The notes under the pieces were generated by a model that saw only the letters and a program-made list of their open reading frames with translations, had not been told where the DNA came from and did no database searches. The position numbers and the translations under genes were made by a program. A DNA stretch of 64,000 nucleotides from Acetobacter sp. GTDB taxonomy: Bacteria; Pseudomonadota; Alphaproteobacteria; Acetobacterales; Acetobacteraceae. Location: NCBI RefSeq assembly GCF_022483985.1, contig NZ_JAKVME010000001.1, positions 1-64,000 of the forward strand, read 5' to 3'. This document shows, one piece after another, positions 51,667 to 61,261 of the stretch (its first letter is position 1; the number at the start of each line of letters is the position of its first letter).

Positions 51667-52779
51667 TTACGCTTTTAAGCCATGTCCGGAAGTCAGGCGC
51701 CATGCAAGATGTGTCAAGGCCGCGAGCACTGGGCCAATGAATAATCCTTCGACGCCCCATGTCTCCAGACCACCAAGGATTCCGAGAAGGACCCACATGA
51801 ATGGGAGTTGGATTGAGCCGCCGATCAGCACGGGTCTGACGAAGTGATCGCCTAGAAACAGGATCAATGCTCCGAACACGCCAACGCAAATTGCGGCCGT
51901 GAGGCTGCACTTGAGCAGGATGACAACCACGCATAGCGCCAGCGCGAAACCGCCGATCATCGGGATCATTGCAGCGCACGCTGTGAAAATGCCCAGTAAC
52001 AAGGATTGTGGCGCACCCGCAATTACGTACGATAGAGTGATCAGTGCGCCCTCTCCGAGACCAACCAGGACAAGGCCGGCCATTGTGCCACGGATTGCAC
52101 CGGTGACGTGATGGAGCATGAGTGCAGACCGTTTTCCCAACAGGCGTTTTCCGAAAATTTCAATCCGGGCGACAATATTGTCACCTGCGCGTAAAAAGAA
52201 AAATAGGATCAGCAGAGCGAAGCAAGCGACGACCAGTGTATTAATCGCTCCATGGCCAACATGTTCGACGGCTCCAAGAGTTTGTTCGGTTTTCAGATGA
52301 TGCAGTAGAACGTGAATTCTGTCCGGATTTGCCAGGTTGTTTTGCCACCAGTGTTTTATAGCGGACGATGCGATCGGTAACCGATCGACCCACTCAGGAA
52401 CGGCGAGGCCATTGCGCGATACGTCCTTTATCCAGTTACTGCCTTCATGAGCCTGCCTACTGAGCGCGGAGACGAGAAACAGTGTTGGCATGAGAAAAAT
52501 TAGCGCAACTCCTCCAGAGATTCCGGCGGGAATTATGATTTCCGCATGCGGGCGGTTCCATCTCAGACGGAGCCGTGTGAAAAGCGGCCAGCAGATTACG
52601 GCAAGAATGCCACCCCATAGGATCGATTGTCGGAACCGACCGAAGGTCCAGAGAGTGAAAAGGGTGACAACGAGGGCAAGAGCCCCTTGCATCCATAGAT
52701 GGAAACGATGGGCTTCTTCTCTGCTGGGCGCGCAGATCGCCCTGGCCGGAGCTTGGGAGTGTTCGTGCGCTGACATCAT
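51667..52779 (-). CDS. AI-2E family transporter
   Basis: This 370-residue membrane protein of the AI-2E/YdiK family has about seven hydrophobic segments (ALALVVTLFTLWTF, ILWGGILAVICWPLF, VALIFLMPTLFLVSALS, INTLVVACFALLILFFFLRAGD, LVLVGLGEGALITLSYVIAGAP, MIPMIGGFALALCVVVILL, FVRPVLIGGSIQLPFMWVLLGILGGLETWGVEG). The central NxxxL/RAGDN and C-terminal GGLE-G-x-GLFIGP patterns are family features. Members are proposed exporters; substrates are uncertain. It is the first ordinary chromosomal gene right of the accessory region. Confidence 0.88.
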   Translation of the reverse strand: MMSAHEHSQAPARAICAPSREEAHRFHLWMQGALALVVTLFTLWTFGRFRQSILWGGILAVICWPLFTRLRLRWNRPHAEIIIPAGISGGVALIFLMPTLFLVSALSRQAHEGSNWIKDVSRNGLAVPEWVDRLPIASSAIKHWWQNNLANPDRIHVLLHHLKTEQTLGAVEHVGHGAINTLVVACFALLILFFFLRAGDNIVARIEIFGKRLLGKRSALMLHHVTGAIRGTMAGLVLVGLGEGALITLSYVIAGAPQSLLLGIFTACAAMIPMIGGFALALCVVVILLKCSLTAAICVGVFGALILFLGDHFVRPVLIGGSIQLPFMWVLLGILGGLETWGVEGLFIGPVLAALTHLAWRLTSGHGLKA

Positions 52780-52847
52780 GCAATAGAGCCCACTCGATTT
52801 GTCGATGTGTGCTCCGAAGCACTCGACCGCTTCGGAGCAATACGATC

Positions 52848-53480
52848 TTACTGAAGCGCTTTTTTAATTTTCGACTTTAACTCTTCAGCACCAACCTTCG
52901 CTTGCTGGTGCCAGTCTGCCAGTTTGGCTTTCCACTCCGCTTTGTGCTGCTCGAACAGGACTTTGCGCGCTGCGGCTGCAGCTGCGTCCTGCGCCTTGGC
53001 GGTCGCATCGACTTCAGCGGCGACGATTTCGGCGGGGCATCGCAGGATCACTGCGTCAAGGGATCGCGCGATCGCGTCGACGGCGTCCGGGCTTCCTTCC
53101 TCGATTGTGGCGATGACTGCGGTGATCCCTGCGGGAACGGCGTGGGTCATCTGGTCGAGCAGGCTACTCTGACCGGCCGCATCATCAAGAGAAACGCTGC
53201 CGCCGATCAGCGCGCCTGTCGTGGCACCGAAAAGCATACCAAGTGGCCCCATAAACAGACCGATCAGCGAGCCGAGAAGGGTGCCCGTGAGAACGTGGTC
53301 GCCTGATGAACCATCAGCCCATCCGTCTCGTGACACAAGTTCGCCACTGGGCTTGCGGCTGAGGACGATTGCATTGACCAGAGAGAACGCGCCGTCTGCG
53401 GATTTCTGCTTTAGCTCGGAAAAGGCCTGGAAAGCCCGGCTTTCCTCTGCAAATGACAGGACTACGACATTTGTCGTCAT
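52848..53480 (-). CDS. DUF1269-type membrane-associated protein
   Basis: This 210-residue protein starts MTTNVVVLSFAEESRAFQAFSEL. DUF1269 features follow: GAFSLVNAIVLSRKPSG, a glycine-rich membrane segment GTLLGSLIGLFMGPLGMLFGATTGALIGGS, and ALSLDAVILRCP-like strands. A helical alanine/lysine-rich tail (AKAQDAAAAAARKVLFEQHKAEWKAK) follows. DUF1269 proteins are of unknown function and often stress-associated. GGAGGAGAC-like sequence precedes the ATG. It is transcribed in the same direction as the AI-2E gene 68 bp away. Confidence 0.82.
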   Translation of the reverse strand: MTTNVVVLSFAEESRAFQAFSELKQKSADGAFSLVNAIVLSRKPSGELVSRDGWADGSSGDHVLTGTLLGSLIGLFMGPLGMLFGATTGALIGGSVSLDDAAGQSSLLDQMTHAVPAGITAVIATIEEGSPDAVDAIARSLDAVILRCPAEIVAAEVDATAKAQDAAAAAARKVLFEQHKAEWKAKLADWHQQAKVGAEELKSKIKKALQ

Positions 53481-53653
53481 CGGGATGTCTCCTTCGTGCC
53501 GCTTGTTGGGCGGACGGTAAATGGGACCGCGAATATTGCGGCTTTCGGGAAAGCAGTCGGGTTTGGCGAAACGACGTGGTATCAGAGTTTATTCGGCACC
53601 ACGCCGAACGTGATACACTTTTTTTATCTAAAATGGAATTATGTCAAACGAAG

Positions 53654-54481
53654 ATGGGTGACAATCTGGCTGAAACCCGCGATAGCGATGCGACAACTCA
53701 TGACCTGCTCCTATGTCTGTTCGGGTTGTTCGTGTTGGATGACAGGCTGTTTTCCGCACTTCCGACCTCTGTCATCATAGCGGTTATGGAACGCCTCGAC
53801 GTCTCCGAGACTGCCGTTCGGGTAACATTGACCCGCATGGCTCACCGCGGAATCTTCGCCCGAAGAAGAAAGGGCCGGATCACGCTGTTCGTGCTTACCG
53901 AGACTGGCAGCAGTTTATTGAAGCAGGGTAAGGAACGGGTGTTTAAAGAACATCCTTTTGGAACGAATACGGATGGCTGGACTGTTCTGAACGCCTTGCC
54001 GCCTGCTTCACCGCCGTCTCGTCGGTATCAGTTCCAGCAGAGACTCCTATGGGCCGGATTTGGTGCGATCGATACGCGCCTGTGGATAGCCCCCGGCTGT
54101 GTAGATATTGCCGCCAGGTTCGGTGATATGCTTTCGCCGAATGAACTGTCTTCTCTCCGGGCCGTACACGGAGATCTGCTTTCAACAACGGATGCTGCCA
54201 GGCTTGTGCATCAAGCGTGGAACGTTGAGGCTATTCGCTTGTTGCACGAGTCATTTCTTGCGACATGGGAGGCCTATGAACCACAGGGAGCCCCCTTGGC
54301 TACGCTTATTCGTATGGCTTTAGATTGGGGTAATCTTCTCAAGGCTGACCCAGGGCTCCCGGGAGCATTGCTTGATACTCAATGGCCTTCGCTGAGATCG
54401 GCGGCAACGTTCCGGCGACTGTTCCCAACACTGAGAGACCTCGGGCAGGCAGAACTCATGATATTATACGACAAAACATAA
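53654..54481 (+). CDS. PaaX-like transcriptional regulator
   Basis: This protein of about 275 residues has an N-terminal PaaX-type winged HTH (LLLCLFGLFVLDDRLFSALPTSVIIAVMERLDVSETAVRVTLTRMAHRGIFARRRKGRITLFVLTETG) and the C-terminal PaaX domain (RYQFQQRLLWAGFGAIDTRLWIAPG, a central helical region and ADPGLPGALLD). PaaX regulators bind phenylacetyl-CoA or related thioesters in model bacteria; this ligand is not known. ATG codons at 53633 and 53654 are both plausible, neither with a strong Shine-Dalgarno. It is divergent from the DUF1269 gene and converges on the TetR gene. Confidence 0.8.
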   Translation: MGDNLAETRDSDATTHDLLLCLFGLFVLDDRLFSALPTSVIIAVMERLDVSETAVRVTLTRMAHRGIFARRRKGRITLFVLTETGSSLLKQGKERVFKEHPFGTNTDGWTVLNALPPASPPSRRYQFQQRLLWAGFGAIDTRLWIAPGCVDIAARFGDMLSPNELSSLRAVHGDLLSTTDAARLVHQAWNVEAIRLLHESFLATWEAYEPQGAPLATLIRMALDWGNLLKADPGLPGALLDTQWPSLRSAATFRRLFPTLRDLGQAELMILYDKT

Positions 54482-54516
54482 TATATTCTATGTGCTGTGT
54501 ACAAAATCTTGTCGGC

Positions 54517-55119
54517 TCATTTTTTTCCATACACCGAGATGAAAATATTCACGGCCTCTTCGACCGCAGTCTGACGTTCCGAAAGCGCCGGCGGAGGCTC
54601 TATGCACCAGAGTTGCTTTTCCATGATTCCGGCATTGCACAGCGCCACGAAAATATCGGCGGCCCGAAGAGGATCGCTTGTCCGCAATAGCTTCCGTTCC
54701 ATGAGGTCGACTAAAATGTCTCTCACTGCTTCTTGGGCGCGCCTGGGACCGTTTTCGTAAAAAATTCTGCTGAGTTGGGGCGCGCGTTCGGCTTCGCTAA
54801 TGATCAGGCGATTGACTCTGACTATTTCGGGTCGGCCCGTGATCTCGATGAAAACGTGGCCCACTTTGGACAGGCAACGACGAAGATCCGTCTCTTCTTT
54901 TGCCAGTTCCATCGCTTCCGGAACGCCTTTTCCAGCTTCGATGACGAAGGCTTCGAATAACAGTTCCTTGCTGGGAAAGTAATTATACAGAGTGACCTTC
55001 GAGGCTTTTGCAGCTCCGGCAATGCTCTCCATTGTGACGGCATTGAACCCGTGAGCGATGAACAATTCCCCGGCGGCCTTGATGAAGCTTTCCCTGCGTG
55101 CCTGTGTCTTCTTGCGCAT
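54517..55119 (-). CDS. TetR family regulator of the RND operon
   Basis: This 200-residue regulator has an N-terminal TetR HTH (RRESFIKAAGELFIAHGFNAVTMESIAGAAKASKVTLYNYFPSKELLFEAFV) and a C-terminal AefR/TetR_C_7-like ligand domain (EIVRVNRLIISEAERAPQLSRIFYENGPRRAQEAVRDIL). It is divergent from the efflux operon. Two inverted 18-bp sites in the shared intergenic region are the likely operators, so it probably represses the pump genes and itself. Confidence 0.9.
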   Translation of the reverse strand: MRKKTQARRESFIKAAGELFIAHGFNAVTMESIAGAAKASKVTLYNYFPSKELLFEAFVIEAGKGVPEAMELAKEETDLRRCLSKVGHVFIEITGRPEIVRVNRLIISEAERAPQLSRIFYENGPRRAQEAVRDILVDLMERKLLRTSDPLRAADIFVALCNAGIMEKQLWCIEPPPALSERQTAVEEAVNIFISVYGKK

Positions 55120-55181
55120 CTAGCTGCTGTTTCTCCCCTGGATCGCTGGCGAGACACCCTAACAGAAAAGCTCCTAGCTGC

Positions 55182-55256
55182 ATATATGAACGATATCGTA
55201 CATTAATGTTGACGGCGCTTTTGTCTCCATATAACTAAACGATTCCGTTCATATAT
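55182..55256. promoter_or_regulatory. Paired inverted 18-bp operator sites and promoter of the RND operon
   Basis: ATATATGAACGATATCGT (55182-55199) and, on the minus strand, ATATATGAACGGAATCGT (55256-55239) agree at 16 of 18 positions and face each other across 39 bp. Between them lie TTGACG (55209-55214) and TATAAC (55230-55235), a plausible promoter with 15-bp spacing. They are probably bound by the TetR regulator encoded at 54517. Confidence 0.7.
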
Positions 55257-55341
55257 CCCGCCAGACACGGTGGGGCAGCAGTGTCAGCGATTTCTCACTT
55301 CAGAACTGATGGGGCAATTGCGGCAGAGGAGTCGTCGAAGA

Positions 55342-56637
55342 ATGAGGAGCATCGAACATGTTCGTCATCAGTCGGATCATATCGACGCGAAGGCTCCTCG
55401 CCTCGCGACATGCATTCCCTACGTAAGAAGACGGGAAAAGTATGATGAAGCGGAGGAGGACAGGCGGGACCTTCATCCCGGAGGCGTCCTTCTTCCCTTG
55501 AGCGTCCTGGCCATCGTGGTGCTGTCTTTCCTCCTTGCTGGATGCAAGAAACGGGAGGTTTCGGAGGCGCCTCCTGCCCAGGAAGTTTCCGTCGTGACCA
55601 TTCGTCCTCACGCAGTCCATCGCGGCATGGATCTTCCGGGTCGAACCGAGGCTTTTGAACAGGCGCAGATCCGTCCTCAGGTCGGAGGGGTCATTCTGTC
55701 CCGGAAATTCGAGCAGGGTTCGGACGTCAAGGCAGGGCAACTCCTGTATCAGATCAATCCTGCGCCATTTCAGGCGACGTATGACAGGGCGCGCGCGCAA
55801 CTGCTCCACGCGCAGGCGGCGCAGACCAGTATAGCCGCCCAGTTGCGTCGTTATCGTCCTTTGGCCGCCGCGAATGCCGTCAGTCGTCAGGATTATGACA
55901 ATACGCTCTCTCAGGCTCAGGAGGCGGAATCCGATGTCGTTGCTGCGAAGGCGGCGCTCGACAGCGCGAAAGTTGATCTGGACTGGACGGCGGTGCGCTC
56001 TCCGATTGATGGCCGTATCGGGCGGATGCTTGTCACCCCCGGCACGCTTGTTACGGCGGGGCAGGCCACACCGATCGCGCTCGTGACACGACTTGATCCG
56101 GTCTATGTCGATGTCAATCTCGCGGACGACGATATGCTGCGTCTGCGTCGCGAACTCGCCTCCGGTCAGCTTCGGCGTGACGGAGACGGTGATCCGACTG
56201 TGACGCTGCAACTTGGTGACGGAACGGCTTACGAATATTCCGGCAAGCTCAGGCTCGCCGAGGTCACGGTTGATCCTGCCACGGGAACGCTCGTCCTCCG
56301 CGCGGAGGTTTCCAATCCTGACCGTCTGCTGATGCCGGGAATGTATGTTCATGCCAGCATAGACGAGGGTACTACCCCCAATGCCATCACAATACCGCAG
56401 GGCGCATTGCAGCGTGATACGAAGGGCGAACCTTTTGTCTACGTCGTCGATGCACATGACAAGGTCGAGCAGCGCTCGATCGTGGTCGGTCAGGCTTCTG
56501 GTGATGACTGGGTCGTCTCCAGCGGTCTGAGGGCAGGCGAGCGCGTCGCTACCAGTGGATTCCAGAAAATGCAGCCGGGTAGTGCGGTAAAGCCGGTCGA
56601 AGCGTCGCATTCCGCTATCTCCGAGCCGGAGAAATAA
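55342..56637 (+). CDS. RND efflux periplasmic adaptor (MFP) lipoprotein
   Basis: The mature part follows a lipobox at SFLLAGC and has the membrane-fusion order: GRTEAFEQAQIRPQVGGVIL (lipoyl half), a helical hairpin, DLDWTAVRSPIDGRIGRMLVTPGTLV (second lipoyl half), then barrel and proximal domains ending SGFQKMQPGSAVKP. It links the inner pump to the outer-membrane channel. The start is doubtful: ATG 55342 gives a long, atypical leader, TTG 55498 gives a short signal, and a +1-shifted reading MMKRRRTGGTFIPEASFFP (55442-55501) looks like a better signal N-region. The downstream permease follows by 5 bp. Confidence 0.85.
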   Translation: MRSIEHVRHQSDHIDAKAPRLATCIPYVRRREKYDEAEEDRRDLHPGGVLLPLSVLAIVVLSFLLAGCKKREVSEAPPAQEVSVVTIRPHAVHRGMDLPGRTEAFEQAQIRPQVGGVILSRKFEQGSDVKAGQLLYQINPAPFQATYDRARAQLLHAQAAQTSIAAQLRRYRPLAAANAVSRQDYDNTLSQAQEAESDVVAAKAALDSAKVDLDWTAVRSPIDGRIGRMLVTPGTLVTAGQATPIALVTRLDPVYVDVNLADDDMLRLRRELASGQLRRDGDGDPTVTLQLGDGTAYEYSGKLRLAEVTVDPATGTLVLRAEVSNPDRLLMPGMYVHASIDEGTTPNAITIPQGALQRDTKGEPFVYVVDAHDKVEQRSIVVGQASGDDWVVSSGLRAGERVATSGFQKMQPGSAVKPVEASHSAISEPEK

Positions 56638-56642
56638 AGAAA

Positions 56643-59600
56643 ATGTCGAGATTTTTTATTGATAGACCCGTCTTCGCATGGGTGATCGGGCTGATCATCA
56701 CGCTGGTCGGCGGGGTCTGCATCGCGACGATGCCTGTCGCCCAGTATCCTTCGATTGCTCCGCCTCAGATTGCGATTACGGTAACGTATCCTGGAGCATC
56801 TGCTGAAACCGTCAACAATACAGTTGTCAGACCAATTCTTCAGCAGATGTATGGATTGGACGGGCTCGAATATCTGTCATCGTCGTCTTACGCCAGTGGC
56901 TATATGGAGATCGACCTGACATTCAAGCAGGGTACGAACCCGGATATCGCGCAGGTTCAGGTGCAGAACAAGCTCCAGCTTGCCGAAGCCAAGCTGCCGA
57001 GCGAGGTGACCGCGCAGGGCATGAGCGTCGTGAAGTCGGTCAAGAATTTCATGATGATCGTCGGTCTGATCTCGACGGACGGAAGTATGTCCGGACAGGA
57101 CATCACCGACTACATGGCCTCCAACATGGTTGATTCCCTGTCGCGCGTGACGGGAGTAGGGGATCACACGCTGCTCGGGTCGGAATACGCCATGCGGATC
57201 TGGATGGATCCGGCCAAGCTGTTCAAATATGCTGTGACTGTCGGGGATGTGCAGAACGCCATCACCGCTCAGAACATTCAGGTTTCGTCTGGCGAACTGG
57301 GCGGCCTTCCTGCTCGTCCCGGTGTTCCTTTCGATGCCACGATCATCGGGCCCACGCGCTTTACCGACCCATCCCAGTTTCGGTCCATTCTCCTGAAGGT
57401 TCAGCAGGATGGGTCACAGGTTACGATCGGGGACGTCGCGCGGGTTGAGCTTGGCGCGCAGAGTTATAACCAGAGCAGCTATTATAACAATCAGCCTGCC
57501 GCCGGCTTGGCTTTGAAACTTGCCCCTGGCGCCAACCAGTTGAGCACAGAGGCTGCCGTCAGAGCCCAGATTGACGATCTTGAGAAGTTCTTCCCGCATG
57601 GCCTGAAGGTCGTCTATCCGCTTGACACCAAGCCGTTCATCACCGCGTCGATCGGGGATGTCATCAAGACCCTTCTTGAAGCTATCGCGCTGGTTTTCGT
57701 TGTCATGCTGGTGTTTCTCCAGAACTTTCGCGCGACGTTGATCCCAACGATTGCCGTGCCGATCGTGCTCATGGGAACGTTCGGTATTCTTTCGGCTCTC
57801 GGATATTCCATCAATACGCTGACCATGCTGGCCATGGTTCTGGCGGTCGGGCTTCTCGTGGATGATGCCATCGTCGTAGTCGAGAATGTCGAGCGCGTCA
57901 TGACGCAGGAGCATCTCTCTCCTCGTGAGGCTGCCCGCAAGTCCATGGATGAGATTTCCGGCGCACTGGTTGGCATCGTTCTCGTGCTCAGCGCCGTTTT
58001 CCTGCCCATGGCGGCCATTGGCGGCTCTACCGGCGTAATCTATCGACAGTTCTCGATTACCATCGTCGCGGCGATGTGGCTGTCGGTCGCGGTTGCGATG
58101 ATCATGACCCCGGCGCTCTGCGCAACTATGCTCAAACCGACCGAACACGCGAAGGATACAGGTGCCGCCGGATGGTTCAATCGTAATTTCGAGCGATTGA
58201 CGAATGGCTATCTTGGGGGCGTCAAGCGACTTCTGGCGTTGCCCGTAGCGGCATGGGGTCTTTTCGGGCTCGTCACGGCTGCGGTTGTAATCTGTTTCAT
58301 GCATGTTCCGGGCGGGTTTCTGCCGGACGAAGATCAGGGAATCATATTTGGTCAGGTGGACATGCCCCCCGGTGCGACGGGCGAGCAAACAGCGGCTGTC
58401 AATAAAAGGATCACGGATTACCTGCTGAAGACTTATTCCGGCGAGGTTGAGTCCGTTATGGCGGTCAGCGGCTTCAACTTTGCCGGTCAGGGACAGAGTT
58501 CCGGCGCGTTCTTCATCAAACTGAAGGACTGGGACGTCCGTACCGCCGCACGGCAGAAGTCAGGCGCCATTGCAAATGCGCTCCTGATGCATTTCGCGGG
58601 CGATCCGGCGGCCCGGATCATTGCGTTCAATCCGCCTGCCGTCATGGAGCTTGGGAATGCATCGGGCTTCGATCTCGAACTTGAGGACCGGGGTCATGTC
58701 GGCGCACAAACCCTGCTGAATGCGCGCAACATGGTGCTTGGCATGGCGGCCTCCAACCCGTCACTCGCCGCCGTGCGACCCAACGGAATGGAGGCTGCCT
58801 CACAATATCACCTTGATATCAATCGTTCGAAGGCGAATGCTCAGGGCATTACGAACACGGATATCAACACGACGCTGCAGGGCGCTCTGGGGTCGATCTA
58901 TGTCAACCAGTTCCTGCGCGATGATCGCGTAAAGCAGGTCTATATTCAGGGTGACATCGCATCGCGCATGCATGTTGATGATCTGAAGAAATGGTATCTG
59001 AGGAATTCGTCGGGCAGTCTGGTTCCACTGAATACTTTCGTTACCGGTCACTGGGTGGTCGGTGCGCAGAAAGTTGAAAACTATAACGGGCTTAATGCCT
59101 ACGAAATTCTCGGACAACCGGCGGGCTCCGCCAGCTCCGGTCAGGCCATGACCGAAATGGGCAAGATCCTTGCCAGATTGCCACCGGGGATTGGATTTGC
59201 ATGGACCGGGCTGTCTTTCGAACAGGTTGCATCCGGCAACTCGACAGGGCCACTTTACGCGCTTGCATTTGTTGTGATCATCCTTTGCCTCGCCGCCCTT
59301 TATGAAAGCTGGGCGATCCCGTTTGCAGTCATCCTTGTCCTGCCGCTTGGTGTTCTCGGGGCGGTCGTGGCGACGTATTTCCGTGGGTTGGCTGACGACG
59401 TGTATTTTCAGGTCGGTCTTCTGACGACGGTCGGTCTTTCGGTGAAAAATGCCATTCTGATCGTGGAGTTCGCCAAGGCCTTTTTCGAAGCCGGTGACAG
59501 CCTTGAGGACGCGGTGGTGAAGGCTGGACAGGAGCGTCTGCGCCCGATCCTCATGACATCGATCGCTTTTGTGGCGGGTACATTTCCGCTGGCGATCGCC

Positions 59601-59798
59601 TCCGGAGCCGGATCGGCCGCGCGCGTGGCGATTGGCACCTGCGTCGTGGGCGGGATGCTGACTGCGACTGTTCTTGCGGTCTACTATGTTCCGGTATTTT
59701 TCGTGGCTGTTCTGCGTCTGTTCAGGGTAACGCGTGTGCGTGACCGCGTGGATCCGTATGAGAAACGTTGTGTTCCTGTCGGGGAGGCAGAAGCATGA
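56643..59798 (+). CDS. RND multidrug efflux permease (AcrB/MexB-like)
   Basis: This HAE1-family pump of 1,051 residues starts MSRFFIDRPVFAWVIGLIITLVG. Family marks include YPSIAPPQIAITVTYPGASAETV, the TM4 proton-relay pair in LVDDAIVVVENVERVM (Asp-Asp), and the TM10 lysine in GLSVKNAILIVEFAKAFFE. Two large periplasmic domains and twelve membrane helices are implied by its length and hydrophobic pattern. It exports drugs or solvents using the proton gradient. It is coupled to the outer-membrane-factor gene by ATGA overlap at 59795-59798. Confidence 0.95.
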   Translation: MSRFFIDRPVFAWVIGLIITLVGGVCIATMPVAQYPSIAPPQIAITVTYPGASAETVNNTVVRPILQQMYGLDGLEYLSSSSYASGYMEIDLTFKQGTNPDIAQVQVQNKLQLAEAKLPSEVTAQGMSVVKSVKNFMMIVGLISTDGSMSGQDITDYMASNMVDSLSRVTGVGDHTLLGSEYAMRIWMDPAKLFKYAVTVGDVQNAITAQNIQVSSGELGGLPARPGVPFDATIIGPTRFTDPSQFRSILLKVQQDGSQVTIGDVARVELGAQSYNQSSYYNNQPAAGLALKLAPGANQLSTEAAVRAQIDDLEKFFPHGLKVVYPLDTKPFITASIGDVIKTLLEAIALVFVVMLVFLQNFRATLIPTIAVPIVLMGTFGILSALGYSINTLTMLAMVLAVGLLVDDAIVVVENVERVMTQEHLSPREAARKSMDEISGALVGIVLVLSAVFLPMAAIGGSTGVIYRQFSITIVAAMWLSVAVAMIMTPALCATMLKPTEHAKDTGAAGWFNRNFERLTNGYLGGVKRLLALPVAAWGLFGLVTAAVVICFMHVPGGFLPDEDQGIIFGQVDMPPGATGEQTAAVNKRITDYLLKTYSGEVESVMAVSGFNFAGQGQSSGAFFIKLKDWDVRTAARQKSGAIANALLMHFAGDPAARIIAFNPPAVMELGNASGFDLELEDRGHVGAQTLLNARNMVLGMAASNPSLAAVRPNGMEAASQYHLDINRSKANAQGITNTDINTTLQGALGSIYVNQFLRDDRVKQVYIQGDIASRMHVDDLKKWYLRNSSGSLVPLNTFVTGHWVVGAQKVENYNGLNAYEILGQPAGSASSGQAMTEMGKILARLPPGIGFAWTGLSFEQVASGNSTGPLYALAFVVIILCLAALYESWAIPFAVILVLPLGVLGAVVATYFRGLADDVYFQVGLLTTVGLSVKNAILIVEFAKAFFEAGDSLEDAVVKAGQERLRPILMTSIAFVAGTFPLAIASGAGSAARVAIGTCVVGGMLTATVLAVYYVPVFFVAVLRLFRVTRVRDRVDPYEKRCVPVGEAEA

Positions 59799-61261
59799 GG
59801 TCCATAATGAGCCGAAATGCGCGAAAGCGGGCAATTTGCGCGGGCCTGATGCTCAACGGCCTGCTGAGTGGCTGCAATCTGGCGCCGGCCTATAAAAGGC
59901 CCGCTCAGTCCATGCAGAATTCATGGCCCCAGGATGCGGGTCTGGCATCGCCAACAGCCGCGAGCGCGGCGGCGACGCTGGGGTGGCAGAATTTCTTTGT
60001 AGACCGTCGTCTGAAGGCGCTGATCGAACTGGCCCTGAAGAACAACCGGGATCTGCGTAGTCAGGCGGCTGCGATCATCGAAGCGCAGGGACAATATCAG
60101 GTCCAGCACGCTTCGCTGTTCCCGTCGATCTCCACCACGGGCAGCGGGATGTATGTCGCGCCGTCTTCCACTGGCGGGTTCAGCTTCGCGCCGGGGCAGG
60201 GGGAGGGTGTCTCCACACTGCGCTACTATTCCCTCGGGATCGGGTTCTCGTCTTATGAAATCGACCTGTTCGGGCGCATCCGCAATCTGTCGAAGCAGGA
60301 AGCCGAGGCCGCACTGGCGTCCGAGTACAATGCCCGTTCAGTGCTGATCAGCACGATATCGCAGATTGCCACCACCTATATCCAGTGGCTGGCGGACCGC
60401 GAACTTCTCCAGCTGGCGTCGGACACCCTGACCTCGCAGAGCGAAACGCTCCGTTTAACCCGGATGCAATATGACCATGGTGAGAGTGATCTCCTGACAG
60501 TCAGTCAAATCAATACACAGGTCGAACAGGCAGGTTCGGACAGGGAGCAGGCGAGGCGCCAGATCGCGCAGGACGAACACGAACTCCAGCTCCTCGTCGG
60601 AGCGCCTCTTCCGAATGATCTTCCTCCCGCTGCGTCGTTCGGGCAACAGACCATTCTGACAGATCTTCCCGCGGGTCTGCCATCGGATCTGATTGCAAAT
60701 CGCCCCGATATCCAGTCGGCCGAACACACGCTGATTGGAGCGAACGCCAATATCGGCGCGGCGCGTGCGGCATTCTTTCCGCGTGTGACGTTAACCGCGA
60801 ACGAAGGAATCAGCAGTCTGGAGTTCCGGCGTCTCTTCACTCCGGGTGCGGAGACGTGGGCTTTGTCGCCGTCGATTTCCCTACCGATCTTCACATGGGG
60901 GCAGAATGAAGGAAATCTGAGCATTTCCAAGGCGCGAAAGCTTAAGGAAATCGCGACCTATGAGAAGACGGTTCAGACGGCGTTCAAGGAAGTCTCCGAT
61001 GCGTTGAGCGCGCGGGAGACCTATCTTGCGCAGGGACGCCGGATGACCGGCCTCGTTGCGTCGTCGCACCGGGCTTACGATCTGTCGATGATGCGTTTCA
61101 ATACGGGAAGCATCTCCTACCTGACTGCTTTGGTGCAGCAACGCAGCCTGTATCAGGCACAGCGCTCGCTGATCGAGGTGGAGATGGCTCGTTACCAGAA
61201 TATGGTCACACTCTACCGCGCTCTTGGCGGTGGATGGAGCCAGTCGGCGAGAGCAGGTTGA
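59795..61261 (+). CDS. Outer-membrane efflux lipoprotein (NodT/OprM family)
   Basis: This protein of about 488 residues has a lipobox in LNGLLSGCNLAPAYKRP. The two OEP repeats are visible as DRRLKALIELALKNNRDLRSQ, ATTYIQWLADRELLQLA, RPDIQSAEHTLIGANANIGAARAAFFP and TAFKEVSDALSARETYLAQ. It forms the outer-membrane channel partner of the RND pump upstream. The ATG overlaps the permease stop, with GGGGAGG before it. Its TGA overlaps the ATG of the following TetR gene (TGATG), so the operon continues. Confidence 0.93.
   Translation: MRSIMSRNARKRAICAGLMLNGLLSGCNLAPAYKRPAQSMQNSWPQDAGLASPTAASAAATLGWQNFFVDRRLKALIELALKNNRDLRSQAAAIIEAQGQYQVQHASLFPSISTTGSGMYVAPSSTGGFSFAPGQGEGVSTLRYYSLGIGFSSYEIDLFGRIRNLSKQEAEAALASEYNARSVLISTISQIATTYIQWLADRELLQLASDTLTSQSETLRLTRMQYDHGESDLLTVSQINTQVEQAGSDREQARRQIAQDEHELQLLVGAPLPNDLPPAASFGQQTILTDLPAGLPSDLIANRPDIQSAEHTLIGANANIGAARAAFFPRVTLTANEGISSLEFRRLFTPGAETWALSPSISLPIFTWGQNEGNLSISKARKLKEIATYEKTVQTAFKEVSDALSARETYLAQGRRMTGLVASSHRAYDLSMMRFNTGSISYLTALVQQRSLYQAQRSLIEVEMARYQNMVTLYRALGGGWSQSARAG

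Noticed and set aside
57414..58388. 324-aa minus-strand frame inside the RND permease gene
   Set aside because: The permease frame is complete with its transmembrane and proton-relay motifs; the antisense frame is rich in Arg, His and Asn and lacks any family resemblance.
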